Below are positions 24,959 to 36,900 of a stretch of DNA of 64,000 nucleotides, one piece after another; within the stretch, counting starts at the first letter, position 1, and each line of letters opens with the position of its first letter. This DNA is from Uloborus plumipes. Its lineage: Eukaryota; Arthropoda; Arachnida; Araneae; Uloboridae. The position numbers and the translations under genes are program-made. Location: positions 46,001 to 110,000 of the forward strand of contig JAXGGA010002827.1 of NCBI GenBank assembly GCA_038373865.1. Reading direction: 5' to 3'. The notes beneath the pieces are model-generated. The model was given only the letters and a program-made list of their open reading frames with translations, was not told the DNA's origin and searched no databases.

Positions 24959-26216
24959 CAGCGTGCTGCAGAAAAACCCGGACAAAGAATTATTATTAAA
25001 ATTTTATTAATAAAAGAAATTTAGTAAAACAACAATTAATAATATTAACATATACTTCTTACAATAATATACTCAGCCGGTTTCGAAGTGGCTTCCTCCA
25101 GCAATGATACACAGATCCAAACGTAACTTGAAATTTTCAGCGACGGGCCATAGCTCTACCAACGACATTCGGTTCCATTCTCGAAGCAGCGACTGCTTCA
25201 GCGACTCCGAGCTTTTGTGTTACTTAGCACAGGCCCTGGCCTCCAAAATGGACCACACATTGTAATCCGTGGGATTCAGATCGGACGAGTTGGGGGCCAT
25301 TCCGTAGAAGAGATGAAGTCTGAAAAATGGATCCGGCACCAGTCCTGAGTCATTTTTGTCCTGTGATCCCGCGCTGAGTTCTGCTGCAACATCCAATCCT
25401 CATCACCAAAGTGCTGCTAGGCCCACAGAAGTAAGACGGCTTGAAGAATGGTAAAGCGATACACTTCTTGGTTGATTTTGACCCCTTAATACACAAAAAC
25501 AAGAGGAGTCTTGACGCTAGCGCAAATTCCTCCCCCAGACCTTCACCGATTGTGGATTTTGGTGGTGTTCGACGATGGCCGATGTGCTAGGAGCTTCAAT
25601 GGACCAGACTCTCGTTTCGGCGGTTATGCGCCTGTTCGGCAGTGAACAGCTTCTCATCTGTGAAGAAGATGCGCTTCCACTGCTCACCTGCGGCCCGACG
25701 TTTGAGCTGGCGACATCTTTGAAGTCTCGCGCGCTTGTTCTCTTCAGTGAGAAATTGGGTTTTTTGGAGCTTGTACGGCTTGAGATTGAGTTATTTTTTA
25801 GTTATTTGCAGAACTGATCAAATGCTGATTCCGATCTCACGAGCGATTCATTGCATGGAGACCCTCGAATTTCGCTGCACTCGCTTCTTGATGGTCCACT
25901 TTCTTCCGCTTCCTGGACTGCATAAATCGGGACCAAGCTTTTTGTACCGGCTAATTGCATCGGAAACGGGCTGTCGAGGAATTTTCAGCAAACGAACGAT
26001 TTCGCATTGACGTTTATCAGCGTTCCAAAATTGCTTTCCTGTCATTCTGCAAACAAAACAACGATGATGAGTACAAAATCGACACATCACTACTCAATGC
26101 AGGAAAACATGGAGAATATTTTAAAAAACGAATTAGCTGAATACGGTAAAACGTTTTGGTGTTAAGACGTGACACACTTTGTCCGAGTTTTTTTTTTTTT
26201 TTTTTGCCGCACCCTG
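24959..26216 (-). mobile_element. Full-length but decayed mariner-type element
   Basis: The left end CAGCGTGCTGCAGAAAAA continues CCCGGACAAAG. The right end, read on the - strand, is CAGGGTGCGGC, a long A run, then CTCGGACAAAG. TA flanks both ends (24957-24958 and 26217-26218). Length 1258 bp is usual for mariner. Copy A at 22367-22500 gives the empty site. Confidence 0.85.
25073..26050 (-). pseudogene. mariner-type transposase pseudogene
   Basis: The - strand holds the order of a mariner-family transposase broken by frameshifts and stops. First comes a helix-turn-helix segment (RQCEIVRLLKIPRQPVSDAI, about 26000-25940), then a block including TDEKLFTAEQAHN with the first catalytic Asp (about 25700), then remnants of the middle domain. 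The C-terminal phrase CIIAGGSHFETG ends at a TGA at 25073-25075. The second and third acidic residues cannot be placed confidently because of the breaks. It resembles arthropod mariners, but the subclade was not established. Confidence 0.75.
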
Positions 26217-26310
26217 TAGTTTCCACGTTTAATTATTGGATGAATATGGGAACTATTAATTGCTTTCTCTTATGTAACAAAAAGCATAACAGAACATTAT
26301 AGAAAGAAGC
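26217..26310 (+). repeat. Duplicated segment, copy B, right part
   Basis: GTTTCCACGTTTAATTATTGG, ATGAATATGGG and TTATGTAACAAAAAGC match copy A at 22407-22490. Confidence 0.7.
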
Positions 26311-26480
26311 CCTTAATTAGCATTCAATAAGGCTGTAAGATTAATTTATCAATTCCGTGAGTAAGAAAAGTAAATTTTATTTCAAGTGCTTGCATTTCAA
26401 AATAAATGATAAATTAAAAATAATACTGCAATCACTTACATTTTTTTTATAAAATATTAGATCACATGCGTAAAAGTATG

Positions 26481-26853
26481 TACACTGTAAAAAATGAATG
26501 TTTTTTTTGCACTAAATTTTATAGTAATATACTGTAAAAATTTCTAATTTTACAGTAGCAAAATGTAAAATAACGACTTTTACAGCATTAAACTGTAAAA
26601 TTTGTAATTTTACAGTATATTACAGTGAATTTTACAGTTTTTAACTGGAACCTCGGCTGCCAGTAGTATACTGTTGCTTTTACGGTATAATATTGCTGTT
26701 TTACAGCAATAAACTGTAAAAGTCTAACTTTACAGGAAGAAACTGTAAAATTGCTAGTTTTACAGTTTATAACTGTGCATTTTACAATTTTATATTGGAA
26801 CCTCTGTTATCAGTAGTATACTGTAAAAACAACGGTTTATTTTTTGTAGTGTA
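26481..26853. repeat. TTTTACAGT-type array 1, with CACTG ends
   Basis: Dense alternation of ACTGTAAAA and its reverse complement TTTTACAGT in sub-repeats including TTTACAGTTTATAACTG, GGAACCTCTG and CCAGTAGTATACTG. The outer ends TACACTGTAAAAAATGAA and, inverted, TACACTACAAAAAATAAA suggest a bounded element flanked by TA, Tc1/mariner-like in style. No coding capacity. Confidence 0.75.
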
Positions 26854-27062
26854 GGCATGATATTCGGCATGCACCCATCTTGTATACAATTATTAAGTTA
26901 TGACTGCATGTGAAAGGGAGGATGAATAATGTGTACAGTTTAGAGGGGAAGGGGCCATGATCCTCACCTTGTACCCATCACTTACCGTTAACCTTTTCTG
27001 ATCGTGTCCTAGAACTTAAGATCCCACTTTCAGATGCAAATCTAAAACGATTCATTGACAAT

Positions 27063-27663
27063 TACACTGTAAAAAATAAATGTTGTTTTTACAGTATAAT
27101 GTAGCTAATTTTATAGTAATAAACTGTAAACATTTCTAATTTTACAATACTAAAATGTAAAATAGCCATTTTACATTGACGAACTGTAAAATTTTACAGT
27201 TTATTACCGTGTATTTTAGTTTTAAGCTGGAACTTCTGCTACCAGTGTTTGCTGTTGTTTTTACAGTATAATAAAGCTAAATATTACGGCAGTAAACTGT
27301 AAAATTTGTAACTTTACACTAAGAAACTGTAAAATTGCTAGTTTAACAGTTTATTACTGTGTATTTTACAGTTTTAAATTGGAACCTCGGCGGCCAGTAT
27401 TGTACCGTAAAGTCGGGTTACTTGGACCCTAAGGGGTTACTTGAGCCCATTACAGTAAAATGATAAAATCTAGGTTTGGTACTTGTTAGTTGAAGACTTG
27501 CACGTAGTTCCTCGTTTCTCCTCTAGGTAGAAGCACTCTGCAGTCTCTAATGCTAGTACCAAACCCAGATTTTATCATTTTACTGTGGGCTCAAGTAACC
27601 TCCTTGTGGGTCCAAGTAACCCGACTTTACGGTACTGTAAAAACAACAGTTCATTTTTTGCAA
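27063..27663. repeat. TTTTACAGT-type array 2, interrupted by a MITE
   Basis: It starts TACACTGTAAAAAATAAATG and ends, inverted, TACATTGCAAAAAATGAAC. Internal motifs are as in array 1 (GGAACTTCTGCTACCAGT, TTTACAGTTTATTAC). The MITE at 27405-27632 splits the last unit. Without it the array is about 373 bp, the same as array 1. Confidence 0.78.
27405..27632. mobile_element. 228 bp TIR MITE (pogo/mariner-like) nested in array 2
   Basis: Terminal inverted repeats of about 75 bp start CCGTAAAGTCGGGTTACTTG and contain a second GGTTACTTGAGCCC unit. The arms differ by few substitutions and small indels. TA flanks both sides (27403-27404 and 27633-27634). The repeated GGTTACTTGGACCC/GGTTACTTGAGCCC pair resembles subterminal transposase sites. 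Confidence 0.85.
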
Positions 27664-29440
27664 TGTACGTGTCCTGTCTTTTTATTCAAATACAACTGCA
27701 CGTGATCGTCAGTAACAGAACAAAAATGGAAACATTACGTAACACATACATCATTAACAGAAAAAAAACATATCATAAATAAAAGTATAGGAGATTTTAT
27801 CTGTAATTTTAACCAACTTTAAAATGTTTATGAAAGGACTACATTAAATTCTTTGTAGCCGTTTAGGTAAATTAACCTAAAAGTTCCAGTTAAAATTGAA
27901 GTTCAAATAGGACATGTTTTATCAAAGTATGTTTGTAGTATGTTTTATCAAAAATACACCGCTTAGTGTTTTAACGTGTTTTTGTAAAAAATATCACCAG
28001 CATCTGTCAAATTAAGTGGGCCGTACGTGAAACACATACGTTTATTTTTGATTTTATCACCAATAAACTTACGTAATGCACTTTCTTATATAACTCAAGA
28101 AAGAATATAATTGCACTGAGAGAGAAAGTAGACAAAGAATACTTCCTTCTTGCGCAACCCATTGAAGGCTTTTGATATGCATGCATAACGCAAAGGTTGT
28201 TTACTTTTCTAGTGATCAAATTTCTTAGATTTTTATCAATTAGTTCGAAGAATCGGGCGACTTCTAGAAGCCTTGTATGACTTCGCAGGTAATGCCACCA
28301 CCCATTATTTTACCGAAGTCCGGAGGCTAGAACCAGTTCAACCTCCTTGAGAGTTTTTAGGATGATAAGTATCCATCTCGAATTGTATTAAATTTCTTCT
28401 GCTACGGCTATTAGTTTCTTGGAATGCTCTCAATGTTTTGATTAAAATGCCAATATCAGATGACTGAATTCCGTAGAAATACTTTTAATTTAAATTTTTG
28501 TTTCGATCTTGAACTAGCAGCAGTTCGAGTTAAGCTGGTTCTGAGTTTGAAAGCGAAGAATAAATTAGCGATTCAGTACCACTGGTCGGGCTGAGTGGCA
28601 CTGGTCTACTAATACATCTAACCAGTCTTTGAAGATTTGTTAACCAATTCACGCAAAAAAAAAAAACTTGTAAAAATTGACAATAAAACAAGTACATTAA
28701 ATAAAAAACAAAAAAATGCTCCCGCACAATTATAATAAAAAATTTTAATTAGTAAAAAATATAATAATTATTATAATAGTATAATAACTAATATAGTAAT
28801 CATTATAATAATATAATAATTAACGTACTAATTATTATAATAACATAATAATTGATATACTAATTATTATAATAATTTAACAATTATTATTATTATATAA
28901 TTATTAATGTATTAAAATTATTATAATAATATAAGTATTAATATATTAATATAATTATTATTATAATAATAAAATCATTAATATACTAATGTAATGATTA
29001 ATATATTAATTAAATAATTTTAAATTAATAATTAATTATTTAGATAATTAGAATTATATATTAGAATTAATTATTGTATTAGATTCTAATATCTAATATA
29101 TTAGAAAAATATATTAGAAAATAAAAGTAAAAAAGAAATAATTAATCGTATAAAATAAGCGTACTACATTATTTTATTTTGGAGCTGGATCCTCGTATAA
29201 AGTTTTCTTGAGTATGGAAAGACGTGTTTATATCCTTATTTATTTTAAAAAGTCTCTGTATTTTATTATTTTTCACTCTATTTGCTGCTATTGCATGCAG
29301 TTTCGATGAAATGCCCTTCAATTCGATCAAGAAATCTTGATTTATTTTTCTTATTTCATAGATTCTCCGCGTAATGAGCGTATATGAAGACATTGTCGTC
29401 TTAGTTTCTAAAGGCAAAGTTGACAAAGTTTTATGAAGGT
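27664..29440. other. Unassigned sequence with an extreme AT tract
   Basis: No gene seen. From about 28725 to 29110 the sequence is almost only A and T, built of degenerate TAATAATTATTATAA units. Confidence 0.4.
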
Positions 29441-29585
29441 TAAGTGGGGGAAAGTAAAATAGTGGGTAGAGTGAAATGGTGAAAAATTTGCTTCATCTTT
29501 AGCATTACCGATCTGCCGTTATTTTAATTATGTACTAACACATGTGCGGTTTACATGCAATACACCACCAGTTCGGTTATGTCAT

Positions 29586-29628
29586 CCAGAATTGCAGTTT
29601 TGTCCTCATTATGACTCGTCAGTCTGGC
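29586..29628 (-). ncRNA. Decayed type I hammerhead ribozyme motif, left arm
   Basis: On the - strand, CCAGA (29627-29623) can pair with TCTGG (29590-29586) as stem I. The core CTGACGA, stem II GTCA/GGAC around loop TAATGA, then AAAAC (GAAAC in an active core) and loop TGCA follow. The cleavage-site base appears deleted (AT where GTC is expected). It is therefore a recognisable but probably inactive hammerhead. Confidence 0.6.
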
Positions 29629-29764
29629 TTAGACAGTAACCGAACTGGAGACCGAAATCATCTTATAGAAGCTGAAAGTTCCAAACAAACCTGTAACTAA
29701 AGTAAAAGTGTCACATCAGGAAGAGACCGTAAAAGAGTTGAATCGCACCAGGCTTGAAGTCAAT

Positions 29765-29925
29765 TACGAGAAAATGTAATCGATAACGATGATGATTACG
29801 AGCATGAAAAATTGGAGATTACAATTACGATTACGATTACACTCCTCTGTCAAATCGCAATTACGATTACAGCAACAATTAGATTATGTAAAAAATGTAA
29901 TCAATTACGATTGTTAGCTACCAGT
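29765..29925. mobile_element. Possible nested MITE rich in AATTACGATTAC
   Basis: Between the fold-back arms, GTCAATTACGAG and AAAATGTAATCGATAACG at the left face an inverted AAAAAATGTAATCAATTACG at the right. Reiterated TTACGATTACGATTACA lies between. Clear target duplications were not found. Confidence 0.35.
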
Positions 29926-29985
29926 TTGTTTATAACTCTTCATTTCTATGAGATGATTTCTGCGTCCAGCTCTTTTACAATTTAA

Positions 29986-30030
29986 GCCATACTGATGAGT
30001 CCTAATGATTACAAAACTGCAGTCTCTGGG
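29986..30030 (+). ncRNA. Decayed type I hammerhead ribozyme motif, right arm
   Basis: The core CTGATGA at 29992-29998 is intact. It is followed by GTCC, loop TAATGA, TTAC (GGAC would pair), AAAAC (GAAAC in an active core), a minimal stem III closed by loop TGCA, the cleavage triplet GTC at 30022-30024, and TCTGGG. Stem I upstream (GCCATA) pairs poorly with TCTGGG, whereas the left-arm version pairs fully. The order CTGATGA - stem II - GAAA - short stem III - GTC is that of type I hammerheads. Confidence 0.62.
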
Positions 30031-30394
30031 TGACATTACCGAGATGGCGGTGAATTGCATGTATTTCTGCCCTTGCCCTGGTTTAGAGGCTGTAACTTAC
30101 TGCTTAATACATGTGGTCTATTCCAGTCAGGAAAAAGTTACCTCTGAAAATCAAAGTATGTAATAATAGAAGCAATTTTTAAAATTGGTACTCATTTTGG
30201 AATATTTTGCAATAGTTGTAATTCAAAAACTATTTTTCTTCCTTTTAAATAAAAGTTCTAGCTTTTGACATTTTAAATATTAAAATGGGCCTACTAATAT
30301 TTAGTACAGTGTCTATTTATTTAATACTAAGCTAAATTTTCTTTTAAATGTTTCGGACACTAATGCAAGAGAACGCGAGGCAAAGCGGATGAAG

Positions 30395-30590
30395 CTAATA
30401 GAAATAATTCGTTTCGTTTACCAATTCCATTATTCATTAAATCGCTTACGTATTTATTCATTAATGAATGTATTTTCATTATTTCTTTTAATAATTCACT
30501 TATTTATTTATTCATCCACATATTTTCTTATTAATTCACTATTTTATTCACTCATGTGTTTTTTCTCATGCACTTATTTGTATTTTGAAC
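30395..30590. repeat. Degenerate ATTCATTT/ATTCACTT simple repeat
   Basis: Interspersed TTATTCATT, AATTCACTT and ATTTATTCA units on the + strand, like those at 40160-40370. The open frame here is repeat-derived. Confidence 0.6.
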
Positions 30591-30599
30591 CCAAATAGA

Positions 30600-32027
30600 A
30601 AATGCTATCTCAAAATACGTGAGTTTGGTAGATTTTTGACCAGTATATGCCACACTGCGTGTCGGCGTCGGCGTACTGAAAATGTTACTCATCTACGCAG
30701 CGACACATTTTCATGCATGACGGCATTTAAAAAAGCTTAGAAATTGCTTTTAATTACTATATTTCTCTACTTGGACTCCGCTTGAATAAGTTTTAAAATC
30801 ACCGTTATAAAGTTATGTCTAGAAAAACCGCAACGACCTTCTTAACATTTTGGGCCACAGAATTACTGCACATACAGGTTTAACTTCTTAGTAATCAAGT
30901 AATTTTTATAGGGTGGAGGAGGCACCTATTAGCGAATTTACTTCACAAATTTCACTGTCCCATAGGCAGAAAAATATTAAATAACGCTTTATTAGAACAT
31001 TAGGTTTAAAAAAATCCGGTAAAGAAGACAAAAATAAGTAAATAAAATAAGATAAAGAAAAAAAATTTGCTCTATTTTTTATAAAAGCTTCACAAAAGCT
31101 GAGAAGAAATTTAAAAAAATAATAAACAAGTGAATGCTTAGAAAGAAAATTGATGAGGGTTGAACAAATAAGAACTTAACTAAACTTAACGCGATAAAAC
31201 TAATTGATAGATGAAAGAAAAAGAACCGCAAACACTTGCATTTTTGATTGAAATGAGTATTTTTGCTAAATCTTTCATTTAATTCTTCATTTTTAAACTT
31301 GTTGTAATGGTTATGTGTCGTTCGGTAAAGATTAAACGTCAAATCAATTTGTTTTTGATAAAATAAATAGGCTCTAATTAATAAATAAATAAATACCTTT
31401 GTGCTTGAAAAGTGAAGGAATATAAAATACATTATTAATTCACAAATGAGCTTTGAAACGGCGTACACGTGTTTCGGTGGTACAAGGAACGCCTTTCTCA
31501 ATGCAAAGAATGCAAGCTTATAGATGAAAATGCATTGTCGGAACTCTCTGAAACCATAGGCTTATACTCATCGCATTGATGAAAAACGTTTCTTGTCAAG
31601 CCGGGGGGGGGGGCTTGTTTTGTTTAAATTTAGATTATTAGATTTTTCAAAGCCCTATATTACTTCGTTTACAAGTGCAAACGCAACGTTTAAATGTTGA
31701 AATTTGACTAAAAATCAAAAATGCAACTTACCGAAACATGAAGCGAAATTGAGAGTTTGAGAATTTTTTGATATCATGAGTTTTCAGACTAAGAGTTAAT
31801 ATTATTTTTATATGAAAATTGTTTTGTTTTAAAATACACTGAGATTTGTAAATGCTTATAAGAATGTATGAATTAATTCACAGCAGAATATTTAGTTCAG
31901 CATAGTAAAACTGCTGCATATTTAAATTTGGTATTAACCATTTTATTGGGAGGTTCGTTATTATTTGACTTTAAATATTGCCCGTTAAGTAGCATAGCTG
32001 AAAATCAAACTGCTTTGGGTCTGCATA
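30600..32027. other. Unassigned AT-rich sequence
   Basis: A 140-codon - strand frame at 31079-31501 is rich in Phe, Leu, Ile and Lys as expected from AT bias and shows no domain. An 11-base G run is at about 31602. Confidence 0.3.
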
Positions 32028-32029
32028 AT

Positions 32030-32960
32030 GTTGATTTCATATTTTTCATTTTCTTTTCGACTGAAAATGGTGAAATTGCAACTTGAACAATTCAGAATTT
32101 TTCTTTTCTTTTTTTCCATTGGCAACTTTTTTTTTTTTCATATTTCTGGTTTTTTTTTTTTTTTTTTTTCGTTCTCTATTTTATTTTTAACATTAATTAT
32201 TAATGTAGCACCATACCTAACTGATGCAGAAAAAACTGATTCGTGATACACATAATCCCGGTTTGATTTAACTTTAACATTTAATTTTTGCAGTAATTAT
32301 TTTTTATATTGTAAAAAAGTTATTCAACTTGAACAATTTACATTAATTTGTTTTCACTTTGACAATCTTTTTTTTTCTTCATGTTTCTAACAAACAGATT
32401 TTTTCACTTTCTATTTCCCTTCTAACATTAAATATTACAGTACCACTACTACTAATTCATACAGAGTAAATTGCTGCAGTTTCGCATAAAATCGTTCTAA
32501 GTAAACTGTAAAAATTAATCTTTTGTTAAATTTTTTTTTTTTTTTTGACTGTAAAATTGCAATAATTGCAATTTGAACACTTTCATCAATTTATTTTTCC
32601 TTTAATAATCATTTAATCATATGTTTGGTAAACACATTTTTTCCAAATTCTATTTAATTTTTATTAGTAATTACTGGTAAAGAGCAACTTCTAATGAATG
32701 CGGTGCAAATGGTTTTGTGTCCGTATAATTTCATAACTATTAACTTTTAACAATTAGTTTTCCGTTTTAATTCTTTCTACTGTAAAATGGTTACATAACA
32801 ACTTGAACAATTAACATAAATTTGTCTTCCCTTTGCTATTCATTTCTTTCCATATACCTAGCAAACATATATGTTTTCATGCTCTACTTCATTTTTAAAC
32901 ATTAATTATTAATGTAGCACCATTTCTAAATTATTTCCAAACGCTCATGTTTACTAATGC
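32030..32960. repeat. Tandem array, about 245 bp unit, about 4 copies
   Basis: The phrase ACTTGAACAATT recurs at about 32081, 32327, 32571 (ATTTGAACACTT) and 32801. ACATTAATTATTAATGTAGC at about 32190 has counterparts near 32425, 32668 and 32900. Each unit has CTGTAAAATGGT or a variant before the first phrase and poly-T then ATGTTT or ATATTTC after it. Units differ by many substitutions and indels, so the array is old. Confidence 0.75.
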
Positions 32961-33749
32961 TTTTGTTTAATATTTTCAATTACAAAAAAATACCCGGAAA
33001 ACACAATCAAATTTTCCTAAAACTCATAACTGTTAGAGGAAACTGCTTTCAGATGCTCGCGCGTTTGTTACAAATAATCTTTTAAGACAGTCTCCATTTT
33101 GCTCACACTGATTACGCTGTTTCCCCATGCTAAAAGTCGGAATTTGCATGTTTCCTCTTCTCAAAAGAAAAAAAACGTCAACTTCAAGGGAGAAGATATT
33201 GAGGAAGTGATGAATTAACTTTCCTCCAGCGCCGAGAACAAAGAACAGGCCCGAATACGTTTCTAAAGAAACCGTTAAAAGCTGCAGACAAAAACACTCA
33301 GCACGCTTCAGTTGCCAGACTTAATAACTTTTTCAAATATGTAAAAACGTGTCACAAATTCCGACTTTATCGATAATTCACCGAGTGTCGACATGGTTTT
33401 TTTTTTCTTTTATTTATTTAGGTTGTTTTTTATGGACGATTTGCCTTGTGAGAGAACGTTTTATGACCAAGAGGACATACTGAGTCACTTTATGTCAAGT
33501 TCTGAGATTATTCCGTTTATATTCAAGATCAGGTTGCATAATAATCTGAATGCGCAATTGGTGCAATTAGTGTGAGCTGCTGGCCAGCAGCACTGGTCTG
33601 TAACTGAGGCGAACGTTTAGCAGTTAATTCTCGCAAAATTGCATACTAATTGCATAGTTAAGTAAAAGGAATGAACGGAAGAATGAATCGAAAGCAATCA
33701 GATGGATAACGAACTTCAGCAGTGGCCGGTAGATAACTCAACAGCCACC
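32961..33749. other. Unassigned sequence
   Basis: No element or exon recognised. A perfect 14 bp palindrome CTGCTGGCCAGCAG lies at about 33577-33590. Confidence 0.3.
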
Positions 33750-33985
33750 ACACTGCAAAAAATAGAGCTTTTTTTTTACAATATAATTCTGAAACTGTAA
33801 AATCACAGTAATATAGTGTAAAACTAGCTATTTTACAGTTTATTACTGTAAAATTAGCAATATTACCATAAAACTAGCTATACTGTAAAAACAACCGTAT
33901 AATACTGGCAGCAGGGGTTCCAGTTTAAAACTGTAAAATGCACAGTAATAAATTGAAACAGTTTATTTTTGGCTTTACAGTTACT
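33750..33985. repeat. TTTTACAGT-type array 3, truncated
   Basis: It starts ACACTGCAAAAAATAGAG and continues with the same sub-repeats as arrays 1 and 2 (TTTTACAGTTTATTACTG, GCAGGGGTTCCAGTTTAAAA). The far end is degenerate, without a clear CACTG terminus. Confidence 0.7.
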
Positions 33986-36900
33986 TTCGTATATATTCGT
34001 TAAACTCATTTTTCGCGTCAAACTTTTAAAATCTTAATTCTGTTCCTTATTTTGAGCATTTTTGCAATTGGAAGTATGCATCTAGGACGAACGGCTGCGA
34101 AAATGAAGGTCTAGCAGTTAAACTGTAACACCCGGTGTAGTATGTGAAAAAAAAAAAAACTATGTTAATAATGGGAATATTGCACGTTCTTTCCAGAAAC
34201 TAATTTTTGGATATTTAGCTGCAAAATTGTAAGTCTGAAAAATCACCTGTCTGAAAAATCACCGGTATTTATAAAAAAGAAAATTAAAACCTTGGAAAGA
34301 AAGGGGAAAAGTTCAATTTCAGTTAAGTTGAGATGCGATTTCTCGAGTGTTGCTATTGGATTCTCGAAGATAGTTTCGAAGTTGTTTTAGCAAGTTCCAG
34401 ATCATGGTCATCGACGTGTAAGTTGAACAAAATGGACCACACGGATGCATTTCGCTGGCCGTAGGTTGTCCTCCGCATCACTGCAGGGTTAGTTGGATTA
34501 CAATCAAAGCACATGTGAAATTTATTCATGTGTAGCAGTGTTTTCTAAAGTGCGCGACACTGACACCCTATGAATCGATAAAGGTTTTAAAAGGATTAGT
34601 GAAGGTATAGCAATAAAAATGGAAAAAAAAGCAGTTTTGAATAAAGTGAACTTCGTCATTTGAAATTTACTAAACGTCAGGGCACCAAACAAGGGGAAGT
34701 AAAACTTTCCCTGTTCATGTAATTAGTTAATATATTTCCCATTTTAAAAGTATCCGAAAGTATTTATAAAACACAGATCTGAATCTAATACGAGTTAAAA
34801 TAACTGTTCTTGGGATTCCGATCAAAAATTGATTATTTATAAATACTTTGAGCTCTCTCAGATGATACTCTCATTTAAGAGTATGTTGCGCATTTTTAAA
34901 ACCCCCCCAAATAAATGACCACAACTTTTGAAAACCATGAACTTTTGGATGTAGATTAATTTGTAATTCGTTCAACAGGGCAATATTAGTAAATTGTATG
35001 TGAGGTTTTCCTTTCAAATTGAGTTGTTGAGACTTAGGAAAGCCTGAAATAAAAGACACCTTTGACCCTATTGGGTTTTCTCTGTTTTGTAACACGTTCC
35101 ACAGAAGAAAAAACTTCCCGAAGTTAAAGGGCACTTTCGAGTCTTTATCTTTCATATTCCAAAGCTCTTGAAGCAACCTGAATTTTAGCGTGTAAATTGA
35201 GCAGATTGATTAAATTGAAATGAGGTATCTTTATTGAAAACTCAGCATCAGAATCCTCCCTCTCATTAAAGCTCAACGGTTATTTCTTTATTATCATTAA
35301 TGTTACTGAAAAATAAAACATTTTTTTTTTTTATTTCAAAAATTATTAATAGAATCGTATTTCTCCACATTGTGCCCACTTTATTTTGTGCTACCTGGTC
35401 ATGAAATTTTACTTTTCTTATAAGTTCATTCTTCCGATTTAACTTTGCTTTATTACACAGCACAACTTGGATAGCTTAAACACCTCTAATTGGAAATCAT
35501 GGATGGCTCAAAGTTTTCACTTAGTTCTTTGAACTTGATATGAAGCCAATGTTACGTTTTTAACCCAAAGTTTAGGATGAATAATATTTTTTAAAAATTC
35601 CTTTCAGCTTCGAAGTTTTCAAGTTAAACTCTACATTTGCTTGACTGCATTTAAATTTGCACTAAAATTTTCATTTGTGTTTTATTAACGAAAAAAAAAA
35701 GATTTCATTAATGAATTTAGTGAGGTTTTGATAGGGGGTTGATACATGAAAAAATTCGGGAAACCCTGTCTTAAAGCCATGAAATTTATAAATGCTTTAT
35801 AATGTAAAACTTCCTAAAACGAAGCATGTCGTATAGACAGATAGTAGCCGCCAAATCTGATATTCTGTTTACTTCTTTCAAGTGAAGTAAATTAAAAATG
35901 AAAGAATTTAATAAAACGAGATGAAACAAAAATACGAAAAGGTTTTGAAAGATCATTTTAGTAACATTTTTTTCATGTGTTTTTCTGCAAAATTTTTGTA
36001 ATATCAATTAAATAAATAAAGAAAAATGACATAGCACAAAGAAAACTAATTTCACATCCGCAGGATATTATAAATCCCATTCAGTGCTAGACAACACGAA
36101 TAAAACTGAGAAATAATTAGCCACTTTATTTGTCTAATTTAAATTCAGTTATTAATGAACCATTCATAAAAAAAAGTCCCAAAACGTGTTTTGTTAAATG
36201 TAAATTTTTCATTAATCACCATGTTTAACGTGATGCATGTTTCAATCAAAATTCTCACGGGGGTTAATTTATTACGCTTTTTTTCAAAAACAAAAAATGA
36301 ATGGATGGAAATAAAATTAAACTTTTTCATTTCATTCATGAGCTGAACAAATAAATAGTGAATTCAAAAACATAATCACGTCATATCATACTATTCAAAT
36401 TTCATTCAACATTTTAACTCAAAGAGAAAATGAATTCAAGATAAATTTATTATCGCAATATAGTGTTTCGTATTCCCCTAATGTTTAAATTATGGATATG
36501 AAGTGAAGAAAACTAATGAATTTGTGTTGAAAGGTAATGGTAATTAGATATGTGAGCTGTTTGAAGTCAAATGAATTAATGCAAAGCTAACATGTCCTAC
36601 CATTTAAGTATAAGTTGAAACCGCAGTTATAGTTTTATTTTTCTTTAGATCAATTGCCTGTGTTAGAAAACCGGAATAATGTTTAAATTTGAAAAATGAA
36701 AGTCAATGGTAAGAATACTAATTTAAATAGACTTGAAGCAACGTAGTTATTACAGTCATTAAGGGTAATCTTAAGCCATGCTAGTTAACTTTAAGTCACT
36801 TTATGGCATGTTTGATTTTAAAAAAAATAGGATAATTATATTGAATTTTGACATTTCGAATACAAATTATGATTTTCACAATCACGAATTTGATAAGTGT

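Larger units (their letters stand above)
29547..30105. mobile_element. Penelope-like fold-back insertion with decayed hammerhead ribozymes in both arms
   Basis: A 559 bp insertion is flanked by 10 bp near-repeats AACACATGTG (29537-29546) and AATACATGTG (30106-30115). The arms, about 29552-29670 and 29940-30062, are inverted copies at roughly 80% identity by eye. After the right arm there is a one-sided tail of about 43 bp; the left arm starts 5 bp inside the insertion. Each arm holds a hammerhead motif. Penelope-like elements are known for inverted or tandem pLTR repeats, a short one-sided extension and type I hammerheads in the pLTR. No endonuclease or reverse transcriptase remnant was recognised between the arms, so the class is inferred from architecture. 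Confidence 0.7.
29447..30310 (+). repeat. Dispersed repeat, copy B of the GGGGAAA family, interrupted
   Basis: It begins GGGGGAAAGTAAAATAGTGG and runs through TTTTAATTATGTACTAACAC, then resumes after the insertion with ACATGTGGTCTATTCCAG, AAAATCAAAGTATG and TTGACATTTTAAATATTA. The order matches the copy at 15665-15905. Confidence 0.6.

Noticed and set aside
31079..31501. 140-residue - strand frame
   Set aside because: Composition is dominated by Phe, Leu, Ile and Lys as expected from AT-rich DNA, with no recognisable motif.
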